From Coriobacteriaceae bacterium (GTDB lineage: Bacteria; Actinomycetota; Coriobacteriia; Coriobacteriales; Coriobacteriaceae): 64,000 nt of DNA. The notes below the pieces were generated by a model. It made no database searches, was not told where the DNA came from, and worked only from the letters and a program-made list of their open reading frames with translations. The stretch is taken from positions 1 through 64,000 of the forward strand of contig CABJBO010000002.1 in assembly GCA_902363875.1 (NCBI GenBank), written 5' to 3'. This document shows, piece after piece, positions 8,055 through 16,297 of the stretch; positions within the stretch are counted from its first letter, which is position 1, and each line of letters starts with the position of its first letter. Both the position numbers and the translations under genes were made by a program.

Positions 8055-9569
8055 TTAGGCCTGGGCGTTGGCAAATGCCTGCTTGGCGCCCTCGGCGCGC
8101 ACAACGGCAAGCGCGTTGACGACAAACTCCTCAAGGCCGGCGATCTGCGTAAGGTCCTCGCCCCACATCTGCTCGTTGTTGAGCACGTCGTGCACCAGCT
8201 CGGCATCGTCTGCACCGGCGTGGGCGGCGTAGAAATCGAGCACGAAGGCATCGTCCTGAGCGGTGTACTCGGTGCCGTCGGCGCGGCGCAGGTGCAGGCC
8301 ATCGCCCTCGCGAGCAACGAGCTCCTGCGTATAGAAGGCAATGAGCGTAGCGAGGCTCGTCGCCAGGCACTTGGGCAGGTTACCGGTCTCGGCAACATAG
8401 TCCTTGAGCGTGGGCAGGTCGCGAGCACGCCATTTGGCGGTTGAGTTGAGGCAAATGGAGAGCAGCGCGTGGTCGATAAACGGGTTGTCGAAGCGGTTCT
8501 CGACGGCGGCGGCAAAGGCCTTGCAGTCCTCGACATCCAGATCGGCGGCAAGCGTCGGGATGACCTCGTCGTAGAGCATGGTGTTCATGAAGCCACGGAC
8601 GGTCTCGTCGTGCATGCAATCGCGCACGATGTCAAAGCCGGCAACCCAGGAGCCCGGAACAAAGGCAGTGTGGGCGCCGTTGAGGATGCGGACCTTGCGC
8701 TTCTTGTACGGGGTGACATCGGGGGTCACAAAGACGCCCGGCAGGCCGGCCTTCACGAAGGGCAGCTTCTCGGCAAGTGACTCGTCGCCCTGGATACCCC
8801 ACATCTGGAAGGGCTCGCGCACGGCCAGGAAGGGATCTTCGTAGCCCAGGCGCTCGGCCACGGCAGCGGCCTCCTTGGGGTCGCGGATGCGGCCGGGGAC
8901 GATAGTGTCGACGAGCGTGGTGCAGACGGTGCAGTCGTTGGCCATCCACTGCGAGAACTCGTCCTCCCAGCCCCAGTCGCTCACGTACTGGTTCATGATG
9001 CGCAGCAGCTCCTCGCCGTTGTGATCGATGAGTTCGCAGGCGAGCACGATGACGCCCGGCTTGCCGGCGGCCCAGCGGGTGTGGAGCACCTGGGCAAGCT
9101 TAGCGGGGAAGCTCGCGGGCGGCATGTCGTCGGCCTTGCAGGACGGATCGTAGGCAATGCCAGCCTCGGTGGTGTTGGAGACGATAATCTCCAAATCGTC
9201 GGAGACGGCGACCTCCATCATGGCGCGGTAGTCGTCCTCACGATACGGATTGAGGCAGCGGCTGCAGGCGCTGATCACACGGGACTCGTCGACCGTGTTG
9301 CCGCTCTCCTTGCCGCGCACCAGCACGGTGTACAGGTCATCCTGAGCGTTAATGCCGTCGGCAAAGCCAAAGGCACCGCTGATGGGCTGGACCATGACAA
9401 CCTTGCCGTTCCAGCCGGTTGCCTCGTTGCCCATGTCAAAGAAGCGGTCGACGAAGGCGCGCAGGAAATTGCCCTCGCCAAACTGCAGAACCTTCTCGGG
9501 CGCGTCCTTGGGCAGCAGGTAGCCCTTGTAGCCGATCTTCTCGAGCGTCTCGTAGCTGATGTTCTCCAT
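8055..9569 (-). CDS. uxaB: tagaturonate reductase (altronate oxidoreductase) UxaB
   Basis: NADH-dependent reduction of D-tagaturonate to D-altronate. The 504-residue protein has the N-terminal signature of the long-chain mannitol dehydrogenase family (FGEGNFLRAFVDRFFD, about residues 31-46) and the catalytic region VRILNGAHTAFVPGSWVAG, where the Lys-Asn-His residues of the family lie. The ATG at 9569 is preceded by GGAGAGACATCG. It sits between uxaC and uxaA, 96 bp after uxaC across a GC hairpin (9609-9634). Family assignment is strong; the tagaturonate rather than fructuronate specificity rests on the uxaA/uxaC neighbours. Confidence 0.93.
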   Translation of the reverse strand: MENISYETLEKIGYKGYLLPKDAPEKVLQFGEGNFLRAFVDRFFDMGNEATGWNGKVVMVQPISGAFGFADGINAQDDLYTVLVRGKESGNTVDESRVISACSRCLNPYREDDYRAMMEVAVSDDLEIIVSNTTEAGIAYDPSCKADDMPPASFPAKLAQVLHTRWAAGKPGVIVLACELIDHNGEELLRIMNQYVSDWGWEDEFSQWMANDCTVCTTLVDTIVPGRIRDPKEAAAVAERLGYEDPFLAVREPFQMWGIQGDESLAEKLPFVKAGLPGVFVTPDVTPYKKRKVRILNGAHTAFVPGSWVAGFDIVRDCMHDETVRGFMNTMLYDEVIPTLAADLDVEDCKAFAAAVENRFDNPFIDHALLSICLNSTAKWRARDLPTLKDYVAETGNLPKCLATSLATLIAFYTQELVAREGDGLHLRRADGTEYTAQDDAFVLDFYAAHAGADDAELVHDVLNNEQMWGEDLTQIAGLEEFVVNALAVVRAEGAKQAFANAQA

Positions 9570-9608
9570 CGATGTCTCTCCTTAGATTGCTGTTAGCGTG
9601 CAGGCAAA

Positions 9609-9634
9609 ACGGGGGCGCCGCGTGTGGCAACGGC
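9609..9634 (-). other. intercistronic hairpin between uxaC and uxaB
   Basis: GGGGCGCCG pairs with CGGCGCTCCC across a loop of about 8 nt. With the similar hairpin after uxaB it may set relative expression of the three genes. Confidence 0.45.
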
Positions 9635-9665
9635 GCTCCCGAGTTCGGTGTGATTCGATGCGGGT

Positions 9666-11093
9666 TTAGGCCTCGACGGCATCCAGGTCAAAGCCAAAGT
9701 AGCGGACCGCGTTGTTGTAGCTGATGTCGCGCACGATGGCTCCCAGCAGCTCCATGTCGGCGGGGTACTTGCCCTGCTCGACCCACTCGCCGATCACGCC
9801 GCACAGCACGCGACGGAAGTACTCGTGACGCGGGTAGGACAGGAAGGAGCGGGAATCGGTAAGCATGCCCACAAAGTTGCCCAGCACGCCCTCGTTAGCC
9901 AGAGCCGTAAGCTGCTCGCGCATACCGATCTCGTTGTCGTTGAACCACCAGGCAGAGCCGTTCTGGATCTTGCCGGCGGTCGGAGCCTCCTGGAAGCAGC
10001 CCATCACGGTATCGATCATGGTGTTGTCGATGGGGTTCAGGCTGTACAGGATGGTCTTGGGCAGACCCGTGGACTCCTGGATGGAGTTGAGGAAATCGGC
10101 CAGCTGGTCGGACGGCGTGTAGTTGGAGATGCAGTCGTAGCCGGTGTCGGGACCGAGCTTGGCGAACATAGCGCGGTTGTTGTCACGCTTGCAGCCAAAG
10201 TGCAGCTGCATGGCCCAGCCAAGGCGGACATACTCGCCGGCGACGAACTGCATAAAGGCCGTCTTGTACTTGAGGACCTCGTCCTCGGTAAGCGGCTCGG
10301 CGGCAAGGCCCTTGGCAAAGATAGTCTCGATCTCGTCGGCGGTAGCCGGAACGTACATAACGTAGTCGAGCGCGTGGTCGGAAGCGCGGCAGCCCAGCTC
10401 GTGGGCAACGTCGTAGCGCTTGGAGATGGCAGCCTTCATGCCCTCGAAGTCGCTGATCTCAACGCCAGCAACCTCGGAGAGATGCTTGCAGTAGTCGGCG
10501 AACTCCTGGCCACGCTCGATGCGCAGGGCGGCATCGGGGCGCATGGCGGGAACGACCTGAACGTCAAAACTGTCGTCGGCGGCAATCTTCTTGTGCCACT
10601 CAAAGCTGTCGGCGGGGTCGTCGGTAGTGCAGATCATGCGGACGTTGGACTGCTTGATGAGGTTGCGGCAGGTAAAGCTGGCCTCGGCGAGCTTGGCGTT
10701 GGCAAGGTCCCAGACCTCCTGAGCGGTTTTGCCGTTCAGGACACCCTCGTAGCCAAAGTAACGCTTAAGCTCCAGGTGGCTCCACTCAAAGACGGGGTTG
10801 CCCACGCAACGGCCTAGGGTCTCGGCCCACTTCTGAAACTTCTCGCGAGCAGGGGCATCGCCGGTAATGAAGCGCTCGTCGACGCCGTTGGCACGCATCA
10901 GGCGCCACTTGTAGTGGTCACCGCCCAGCCAAACCTCGGTGATGTTCTCAAAACGCTTGTCGTCCCAGATCTCCTTGGGAGAAATGTGGCAGTGGTAGTC
11001 AACGATGGGCATGCCCTCGGCAAAGTTGTGGAACAGCTCCTCACCGGTTTTGGTGCTCAGCAGGAAATCCTGATCGTCCATGAAGTTTTTCAT
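9666..11093 (-). CDS. uxaC: uronate (glucuronate/galacturonate) isomerase UxaC
   Basis: Isomerises D-galacturonate to D-tagaturonate, the entry step of the pathway. The 475-residue protein matches the amidohydrolase-related UxaC family: MKNFMDDQDFLLSTKTGEEL, then the metal-site motif VDYHCHISPKEI, and the conserved NVRMICTTDDPADS and LHFGCKRDNN stretches. I chose the ATG at 11093 (MKNFMDD) because AAAGGGG precedes it. It is first of uxaC-uxaB-uxaA and is driven by a promoter with two perfect GTGAACGTTCAC operators. Confidence 0.95.
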   Translation of the reverse strand: MKNFMDDQDFLLSTKTGEELFHNFAEGMPIVDYHCHISPKEIWDDKRFENITEVWLGGDHYKWRLMRANGVDERFITGDAPAREKFQKWAETLGRCVGNPVFEWSHLELKRYFGYEGVLNGKTAQEVWDLANAKLAEASFTCRNLIKQSNVRMICTTDDPADSFEWHKKIAADDSFDVQVVPAMRPDAALRIERGQEFADYCKHLSEVAGVEISDFEGMKAAISKRYDVAHELGCRASDHALDYVMYVPATADEIETIFAKGLAAEPLTEDEVLKYKTAFMQFVAGEYVRLGWAMQLHFGCKRDNNRAMFAKLGPDTGYDCISNYTPSDQLADFLNSIQESTGLPKTILYSLNPIDNTMIDTVMGCFQEAPTAGKIQNGSAWWFNDNEIGMREQLTALANEGVLGNFVGMLTDSRSFLSYPRHEYFRRVLCGVIGEWVEQGKYPADMELLGAIVRDISYNNAVRYFGFDLDAVEA

Positions 11094-11147
11094 CAAACAA
11101 CCCCTTTGTTGGCGGAGCGGGCGCACGATGCGCTCGTTATCCTCTAG

Positions 11148-11197
11148 GTGAACGTTCACTATACTAATTCATTGCGACTTAAAAGGTGAACGTTCAC
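11148..11197 (-). promoter_or_regulatory. uxaC promoter with two LacI-type operators
   Basis: Perfect palindromes GTGAACGTTCAC at 11148-11159 and 11186-11197, centres 38 bp apart. On the minus strand the upstream one supplies -35 TTCACC, then an 18-bp spacer and TAGTAT as -10 at 11161-11166; the other operator begins at the start site. A degenerate third site (GTGAACGGTCGA) overlaps the shared element at 11212. Confidence 0.65.
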
Positions 11198-11212
11198 CTA
11201 ACCACCATGGGG

Positions 11213-11240
11213 TGAACGGTCGATTTTGCCCGTTCAACGG
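11213..11240. promoter_or_regulatory. 28-bp shared promoter element, copy B
   Basis: Copy B of the element at 6264-6291. It differs from copy A at only four of 28 positions by eye. Its centre is about 72 bp upstream of the inferred uxaC start site. Confidence 0.6.
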
Positions 11241-11331
11241 TTACTGGAGCCGTGACTTGTATGTATTGCGAATTGGCAGGCGTCCCCGAATACCGAACTT
11301 GAGCGCTTTGGCCAGGTGGGTCATGTTCCGC

Positions 11332-11524
11332 CGTGCATTTTTGGGAGTATTCAGCATCGGAGCGCACCGCGCACCGTCTTCGAAGCCCTATCTGATGCTC
11401 ATATTGCGCCCAATCGGCATAAATAAATACCCCCGATGGCGAATTACGCCATCGGGGGCACTTAAAACAGTCGTCCTAACCTCTTTCGGGACACGCCATT
11501 GCTGAATACTCCAAAAAATGCACG
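11332..11524. repeat. 193-bp element with 25-bp terminal inverted repeats
   Basis: Arms at 11332-11356 and 11500-11524 are 25-bp inverted repeats with one mismatch, reading CGTGCATTTTT then GGAGTATTCAGCA from the left. Between them are about 70 bp of unrecognised sequence and a hairpin (11430-11458). It fills the gap between the uxaC promoter and the end of the LacI gene. It could be a MITE-like remnant or a long terminator structure. Confidence 0.55.
11430..11458. terminator. hairpin terminator downstream of the uxa regulator gene
   Basis: CCCCCGATGGCG pairs with CGCCATCGGGGG across a short loop, with AT-rich flanks on both sides. It lies 95 bp beyond the LacI-family stop on the minus strand. 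Confidence 0.6.
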
Positions 11525-11552
11525 TCGCAAGAGGGGGTACCTGACTAAACGG

Positions 11553-12632
11553 CTAAATTCCCGCAAGCTCGCAGTAGCGGTCGACGTTGCTGGCAAACAC
11601 CATCTCCACAGCACCCTTCTGCACGGGCTCCGCCGGAGTTTTACCCCACAGCAGATACTCGCCCAAGGTCTTGGCGCCACGGTAGGCCAGGCTCACCGGG
11701 TCCTTATAGACAATATTGGTAAAGATGCCACGGCGCAAGGCCAAGGCGCTCTCGGGGAACAGGTCGTTGCCGATTACCATGACCTTGCCGGCCTTGCCGC
11801 TTGAAACAAGCGCGTCGGCGACCACCTCGGAACCAACGGCAAAAACGCTACAGATGAGCTCGGGAGCATCCGGCGTACTCAAGCGCTGCTCAAGCTCGCG
11901 CTCGAGCTGTTTGACTTGCGCATGGGCGCCGGCAAGGTCCTCAACCTGCCATGGAATATCGTGTTCGCGCAGGTAATTATGAAAGGCGCGGGCGGTCAGG
12001 TAGTGTGAATCGGTATAGGGGTCGCCCGCCAACAGGAGCACGCGGGCGTCAGCCCCAGAAGCGTGGACCAGATTTGCCGCCTGCTCTGCCATAAGACTGC
12101 CCGCCGCGGAATAGTCCGCCAGACTGGCACCCAGGCGATCGAGGTGCGGGCGGTCGCCGTCTACGAGCTCGATTGTCACGCCCGCCTCGGCAATCTGCCT
12201 CAAGAGCTCGGTCGCGCGGTCATCGCCCGGAACATAGGCAAGCAGACCATCGATCTTCTCGCCTACCTGCAGACGCTCATCAATCTGCTCGAGCGCATCG
12301 GCGTAGCCGCCCACGCCAAATTCTACGCGCTCAACCGTAATGCCCCGGTCGATGACCTCCTGCTCAAAGCGGTTGCAGCCTTCCCAAAGGTAACGGAAAA
12401 AGTACGCCCCCTCGCGCGATGCGCGGGGCAGGCAAAACACCAGGTTGATATCCTTGCGGCGCAGGCTCGAGGCACTTGTGTTGCGATGGTAGCCCATGGC
12501 CTCGGCCTTGGCATTCACCTTGGAGCGCACGGATTCGCTCACGCCGGCCTTACCCGTCAGGGCCTTGTGCACGGTATTGATGGAAACGCCAAGCTCGGCG
12601 GCAATGTCCTTCATGGTTACGCGAGCGCTCAT
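11553..12632 (-). CDS. LacI-family regulator of the galacturonate/pectin genes
   Basis: A 359-residue repressor of the LacI/GalR family. The N-terminal helix-turn-helix MKDIAAELGVSINTVHKAL (about residues 7-25) carries INTVHKAL where most relatives have VSTVSR, and the hinge helix is TSASSLRRKD. A periplasmic-binding-like sensor domain follows (FCLPRASREG to the C-terminus). The gene lies directly upstream of uxaC in the same orientation. The palindrome GTGAACGTTCAC at uxaC and at the transporter promoter is the obvious candidate operator; the likely inducer is a galacturonate pathway intermediate. Both points are inferred from position. Confidence 0.87.
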   Translation of the reverse strand: MSARVTMKDIAAELGVSINTVHKALTGKAGVSESVRSKVNAKAEAMGYHRNTSASSLRRKDINLVFCLPRASREGAYFFRYLWEGCNRFEQEVIDRGITVERVEFGVGGYADALEQIDERLQVGEKIDGLLAYVPGDDRATELLRQIAEAGVTIELVDGDRPHLDRLGASLADYSAAGSLMAEQAANLVHASGADARVLLLAGDPYTDSHYLTARAFHNYLREHDIPWQVEDLAGAHAQVKQLERELEQRLSTPDAPELICSVFAVGSEVVADALVSSGKAGKVMVIGNDLFPESALALRRGIFTNIVYKDPVSLAYRGAKTLGEYLLWGKTPAEPVQKGAVEMVFASNVDRYCELAGI

Positions 12633-12729
12633 GGGGTTACTCCGTTATAGATAAGTTGCCAATTAACAGTACAGGTAACGATACCCCAAAATCACTCTTC
12701 AACTCGCCGCGCTCGCCGCCAAATGTGCA

Positions 12730-12763
12730 AAGCGCCCCGCAAACGGATGCTCGCGAGGCGCTT
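12730..12763 (-). terminator. terminator after the Cys-rich protein gene
   Basis: AAGCGCC pairs with GGCGCTT with further CCGC/GCGA pairing in the loop, 13 bp beyond the stop at 12776. Confidence 0.5.
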
Positions 12764-12775
12764 GGATGACGGACC

Positions 12776-12976
12776 TTACTTGATACCGCGGCCCAAGTCT
12801 TCGGCAATTTTGTCCACGCCCTTAAGTGCGGCGCAGGTTTTTTTGTTGGAACAATGTCCCGTGCAAACGCCGCCCTGAGCGCAGTCGGCGCAGGTGCCCT
12901 TGCGATAAATGCGCACGCACACGGCGACAAACGCAATACCGATAATAGCCAGTACAACAATATCGATAGGTGCCAT
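12776..12976 (-). CDS. FeoB-associated Cys-rich membrane protein
   Basis: A 66-residue protein with one N-terminal transmembrane helix (APIDIVVLAIIGIAFVAVCV) and a cytoplasmic tail rich in Cys (GTCADCAQGGVCTGHC, then KKTC). This layout matches the small FeoB-associated Cys-rich proteins that accompany FeoB in many anaerobes, and the gene lies 175 bp downstream of feoB. GAGGAGG lies upstream of the ATG. The Cys residues may bind iron or act in redox sensing; the function is not established. A terminator and a dispersed repeat separate it from feoB, so it may have its own promoter. Confidence 0.85.
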   Translation of the reverse strand: MAPIDIVVLAIIGIAFVAVCVRIYRKGTCADCAQGGVCTGHCSNKKTCAALKGVDKIAEDLGRGIK

Positions 12977-13023
12977 AGCAAGCCTCCTCTAGTTAACCAT
13001 CACTTACTTTACCCCATTCTCCA

Positions 13024-13065
13024 CCTGCCAAAAAGGGACAGGTATATTTTGGTCGGTTTTATCTG
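13024..13065. repeat. dispersed 42-bp repeat, copy 1
   Basis: Begins CCTGCCAAAAAGGGACAGG and ends GGTCGGTTTTATCTG. A near-identical copy is at 63083-63124 and a variant at 63205-63247. Confidence 0.7.
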
Positions 13066-13093
13066 CGGAAACGCCACATCTCCCTCACCAAAA

Positions 13094-13122
13094 AGCCCGA
13101 GTGTCGCTGGGACACCCGGGCT
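13094..13122 (-). terminator. feoB terminator
   Basis: AGCCCGAGTGTC pairs with GACACCCGGGCT across GCTGG, followed on the minus strand by TTTTTGG. It starts 30 bp beyond the feoB stop. Confidence 0.7.
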
Positions 13123-13151
13123 CGTGGAAAGGGGCTGATCCTTATTCGGAC

Positions 13152-15479
13152 TTAAGCGGAAACTGCAGCGGAAGCGGTGTTGGTCTCGTCCTCGTCGGTC
13201 CAAGCGTGCTTGGGCATGGGACGGAAGATCTGGAAGAGCATCGCAACCAGCAGAACGATGGCTACAACCGTCCAAATACCAAACTGGCCAAGGACAAGCA
13301 GGTTGTAGAACTGGTTGATGAACAGGCCGATCACCCAGGCAAAGGCGCACTCGTAGCCGATGGCAATCGCGGTCCACTTGCCGGAGTCCATCTGGTTGCG
13401 GATAGTGCCCATGGCGGCAAAGCACGGGGCGCACAGCAGGTTAAAGGCGCCAAAGGCAACGCAAGCGCCCATAGTCGGGAACATGCCGGCGAACGCGGTC
13501 CACAGGCTCGGGTCGGTCTCGGCGGCGTCGGCAACGGACAGCAGCGAGCCGGCGGTGGCGACGACGTTCTCCTTGGCGACAAGTCCAGAGACAGTCAGCG
13601 CGGTGGCCTGCCAGGTGCTAAAGCCGAGCGGGGCGAAGATCCAAGCGACCAGGTTGCCCAGCATGGCGAGCACGGAGTAGTCCATAAACTCCTCGGGGAT
13701 GCCGTCCATCGCAGGCAGGAAGCCGAAGGAACCGTTGTAGCTACCAAAGTTGGAGAGGAACCAAACCACGACGGTGGACGCGAAGATGACCGTGCCGGCC
13801 TTCTTGATAAAGGCCCAGCAGCGCTCCCATACATGCAGCGCCCAAGAGCGGATTGCCGGGAAGTGATAGGCGGGAAGCTCCATAACGAACGGCGTCGGGC
13901 GACCGGCGAAGAGCTTGGTCTTCTTGAGCATGAGGCCCGAGGCGATGACGGCAAAGACGCCCAAGAAGTAGAACAGTGGGCTGATCCATGCGGCGGTGGT
14001 GGAAGAATCGCCGATGATGGAACCCATGAGCAGAGCGATGATCGGCAGCTTGGCGCCACAGGGAATAAACGTGGTGGTCATGACCGTCATGCGGCGGTCC
14101 TTCTCGTTCTCGATGGTCTTGGTGGCCATGACGCCGGGGACGCCGCAGCCCGAGGACACGAGCATGGGGATAAAGGACTTGCCGGACAGGCCAAAGCGGC
14201 GGAACACGCGGTCCATGATGAAGGCGACGCGGGCCATGTAGCCGCAGTCCTCCAAGAAAGACAGCATCACGAACAGCAGGAACATCTGCGGCACGAAGCC
14301 GAAGATGGCGCCCAGACCGCCGACGATACCGTCACAGACCAGCGAATCGACCAGGCCACCGTCCTCGGTGCCGCCCGCCACAAGGGCATCGTGCACCACG
14401 GTGGTAATACCCGGAACATAGGGGCCGTACTGTGCCGGGTCGACCGAGTCGGCGGCGTCACCCGCAGCCTCGACAGCTGCGTCGTAGGCGTCGCGGCCCT
14501 GGCCGAGCACATACCAGCCGTCGGTGCCAAAGAGCTGGTCGTTGGTGAAGTCGGTCACCGTGCCGCCCAAGGTAGAGACGGCAATGTAGTACACGCAGAA
14601 CATGATGACCACAAAGATCGGCAGGCCCAAGATACGGTTGGTAACCACACGGTCGATCTTCTCGGAGGTGCTCATCTTGGCCGGAGCCTTGGTGAGGCAC
14701 TCGTCGATGATGTGGGCAATCACGCCGTAGCGCTCGCCGGTAATGATGGACTCGGCGTCGTCGTCGCAATCCTGCTCGCACTGGGCGACCAGCTGCTCGA
14801 CGCGAGCGGCCTTCTCCTTAGTGAGGTTGATGAGCTTGCAGGCGTCCGCGTCGCGCTCGAACAGCTTGACGGCGTAGTAGCGACGCTTGTTGGCGGGAAC
14901 GCTCGCCGGCAGATTGTTCTCGATGTGGTCCAGAACGTCCTCGATGGAGGAATCGAACTTGTGCTCCGGCACCTGGCCCTTGGAAGCAGCGGACTTCTTG
15001 ACCTGCTCGAACAGCTCGTTGATGCCCTTGTTCTTAAGGGCCGAGATCATCATGACCGGGCAGCCGAGCTTCTTGGAGAGCTTGTCCGTGTCGATCTTGT
15101 CGCCGTTCTTCTCGACCAAGTCGGCCATGTTGAGGGCGACGACCACGGGCAGGCCGGTCTCGATAACCTGAAGCGCCAGGTACAGGTTGCGCTCCAAGTT
15201 GGTGGCGTCGACCACCTGGACGACGACATCGGGCTCGCCGCTCATGAGGTAATCGCGCGAGCACTGCTCCTCGGGGCTATAGGGGGAAAGCGAGTAGATG
15301 CCGGGGAGGTCCGTGATGGTAACGTTCTTGTCGCTCAGGAGCTTGGCTTCCTTTTTCTCAACCGTGACACCGGGCCAGTTGCCAACGTAGCCGTTGGCGC
15401 CGGTGATCAGGTTGAAAAGCGTGGTCTTGCCGCAGTTGGGGTTACCCGCCAGCGCGACATGGATCTGAGAATCCGCCAT
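13152..15479 (-). CDS. feoB: ferrous iron transport protein B (FeoB)
   Basis: GTP-driven Fe(II) permease of 775 residues. The N-terminal G domain has G1 GNPNCGKT (about 12-19), a G2-type GNWPGVTVEKK, G3 DLPGIYSL and G4 NMAD. A helical insertion domain follows, then the membrane part, with the nucleoside-recognition (Gate) repeats (VSSGCGVPGVMATKTI and CFAAMGTIRNQM regions). AGAAGGATTGA precedes the ATG. It is the third gene of feoA-feoA-feoB. A perfect inverted repeat just upstream (15555-15574) may be a metal-responsive operator. Confidence 0.97.
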   Translation of the reverse strand: MADSQIHVALAGNPNCGKTTLFNLITGANGYVGNWPGVTVEKKEAKLLSDKNVTITDLPGIYSLSPYSPEEQCSRDYLMSGEPDVVVQVVDATNLERNLYLALQVIETGLPVVVALNMADLVEKNGDKIDTDKLSKKLGCPVMMISALKNKGINELFEQVKKSAASKGQVPEHKFDSSIEDVLDHIENNLPASVPANKRRYYAVKLFERDADACKLINLTKEKAARVEQLVAQCEQDCDDDAESIITGERYGVIAHIIDECLTKAPAKMSTSEKIDRVVTNRILGLPIFVVIMFCVYYIAVSTLGGTVTDFTNDQLFGTDGWYVLGQGRDAYDAAVEAAGDAADSVDPAQYGPYVPGITTVVHDALVAGGTEDGGLVDSLVCDGIVGGLGAIFGFVPQMFLLFVMLSFLEDCGYMARVAFIMDRVFRRFGLSGKSFIPMLVSSGCGVPGVMATKTIENEKDRRMTVMTTTFIPCGAKLPIIALLMGSIIGDSSTTAAWISPLFYFLGVFAVIASGLMLKKTKLFAGRPTPFVMELPAYHFPAIRSWALHVWERCWAFIKKAGTVIFASTVVVWFLSNFGSYNGSFGFLPAMDGIPEEFMDYSVLAMLGNLVAWIFAPLGFSTWQATALTVSGLVAKENVVATAGSLLSVADAAETDPSLWTAFAGMFPTMGACVAFGAFNLLCAPCFAAMGTIRNQMDSGKWTAIAIGYECAFAWVIGLFINQFYNLLVLGQFGIWTVVAIVLLVAMLFQIFRPMPKHAWTDEDETNTASAAVSA

Positions 15480-15554
15480 TCAATCCTTCTTCCTTGTGTG
15501 CCTGCGCTGCTTTCTCCGCGCGGGCTGGATAATGTGCTTCAAAGATGCTGCATT

Positions 15555-15574
15555 AAGTTAGAAAAACCTAACTT
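15555..15574. promoter_or_regulatory. DtxR-like palindrome upstream of feoB
   Basis: AAGTTAG and CTAACTT form a perfect inverted repeat with a 6-bp spacer. Its half-sites resemble those of DtxR/IdeR-type iron boxes (TTAGG..CCTAA class). It lies between the second feoA and feoB. The regulator itself is not in the window. Confidence 0.5.
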
Positions 15575-15604
15575 TATCTGCAGAAATAACCGCGCAAAGA
15601 TCCC

Positions 15605-15826
15605 TTACTGGACCTCGACGACGGCGGCCTCCTCCTTACGGATGGAAAGCTCGTAGCCGCGCACGTTGATCTCGACCGGATCACCGAGCGGTGCAACCTT
15701 TACGACCTTGAACGAAGTGCCCTTGATGAGCCCCAGGTCCATGAGGTGGCGGCGCAGCGCGCCCTCACCGTGAAGCTTGACGATGGTAGAGCTCTCGCCC
15801 ACCTTAACGTCACCCAACGTCTTCAT
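15605..15826 (-). CDS. feoA: FeoA domain protein (second copy)
   Basis: A 73-residue SH3-like FeoA protein, the cytosolic partner of FeoB. The sequence LKDVKVGESS-type opening, LHGEGALRRHLMDLGLIKGT and VEINVRGYELSIRKEEA match the family. GGGGGAAAAGAAT precedes the ATG. It lies 39 bp after the first feoA and 125 bp before feoB. The two FeoA proteins differ clearly in sequence and are not a recent duplication. Confidence 0.9.
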   Translation of the reverse strand: MKTLGDVKVGESSTIVKLHGEGALRRHLMDLGLIKGTSFKVVKVAPLGDPVEINVRGYELSIRKEEAAVVEVQ

Positions 15827-15865
15827 ATTCTTTTCCCCCTTTCAGTTTTTACAGAATGCTGCGGA

Positions 15866-16108
15866 CTAACCGACGGTCATGATATGCATGGCGACCTTGG
15901 AATCGATGCCAAAGCGTGCGCCCAGCACCGTGACGATGATGTTGGCGCCACTCGAGCTCACCACGTGGATCTCGCTGCCCTCGACAAAGCCGAGGTCCTT
16001 GAGGTGGTGCTTCATGTCCTCATTACCCTTTACACGAGACACGCGCACGGTTTCGCCCGCCTTTACCATCGAAAGCGGCATAGCCGGCATCTGCGGTCCG
16101 CAAGACAT
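15866..16108 (-). CDS. feoA: FeoA domain protein (first copy)
   Basis: An 80-residue FeoA-type protein. PLSMVKAGETVRVSRVKGN, HHLKDLGFVEGSEIHVV and NIIVTVLGARFGIDSKVAMHI follow the SH3-like FeoA pattern. It opens with SCGPQMPAMPLSM, a short extension. TAGGAGC precedes the ATG. As first gene of the operon it directly follows the inverted repeat at 16150-16208. Confidence 0.9.
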   Translation of the reverse strand: MSCGPQMPAMPLSMVKAGETVRVSRVKGNEDMKHHLKDLGFVEGSEIHVVSSSGANIIVTVLGARFGIDSKVAMHIMTVG

Positions 16109-16149
16109 GAGTGAGCTCCTAACGTCAGTTCGTCCTCAACATCGACGCA

Positions 16150-16208
16150 GCAAAAGTTAACCACGTCTATGTTCGCTTTAGTAAACTAGCACGTGGTTAA
16201 CTTTTTGG
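16150..16208 (-). promoter_or_regulatory. feo operon upstream inverted repeat (candidate operator)
   Basis: AAAAGTTAACCACGT and ACGTGGTTAACTTTT are 15-bp inverted arms around a 24-bp centre, 42 bp before the first feoA start. A terminator for the preceding HPr gene already exists at 16258-16288, so a regulatory role is more likely than termination. It shares AAGTTA with the feoB-proximal palindrome. Confidence 0.5.
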
Positions 16209-16257
16209 AAAGGGTCCCCATTTAGATTTCGAAAAAGTTTCCTATACGAAACAAAAA

Positions 16258-16288
16258 GGCGCGGCAAAGAGCTGTCCTTTGCCGCGCC
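16258..16288 (-). terminator. terminator after the HPr-like gene
   Basis: GGCGCGGCAAAG pairs with CTTTGCCGCGCC, and on the minus strand a TTTTTG run follows. It starts 10 bp beyond the stop. Confidence 0.75.
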
Positions 16289-16297
16289 CTGTCATGC

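Noticed and set aside
11100-11159. Upstream in-frame ATG for uxaC at 11159
   Set aside because: It would start within the operator and upstream of the better ribosome site; the start at 11093 fits family length.
13101-15656. Plus-strand frame of 851 codons antisense to feoB
   Set aside because: Complement of feoB; composition rich in Asp, Gly and His without any domain.
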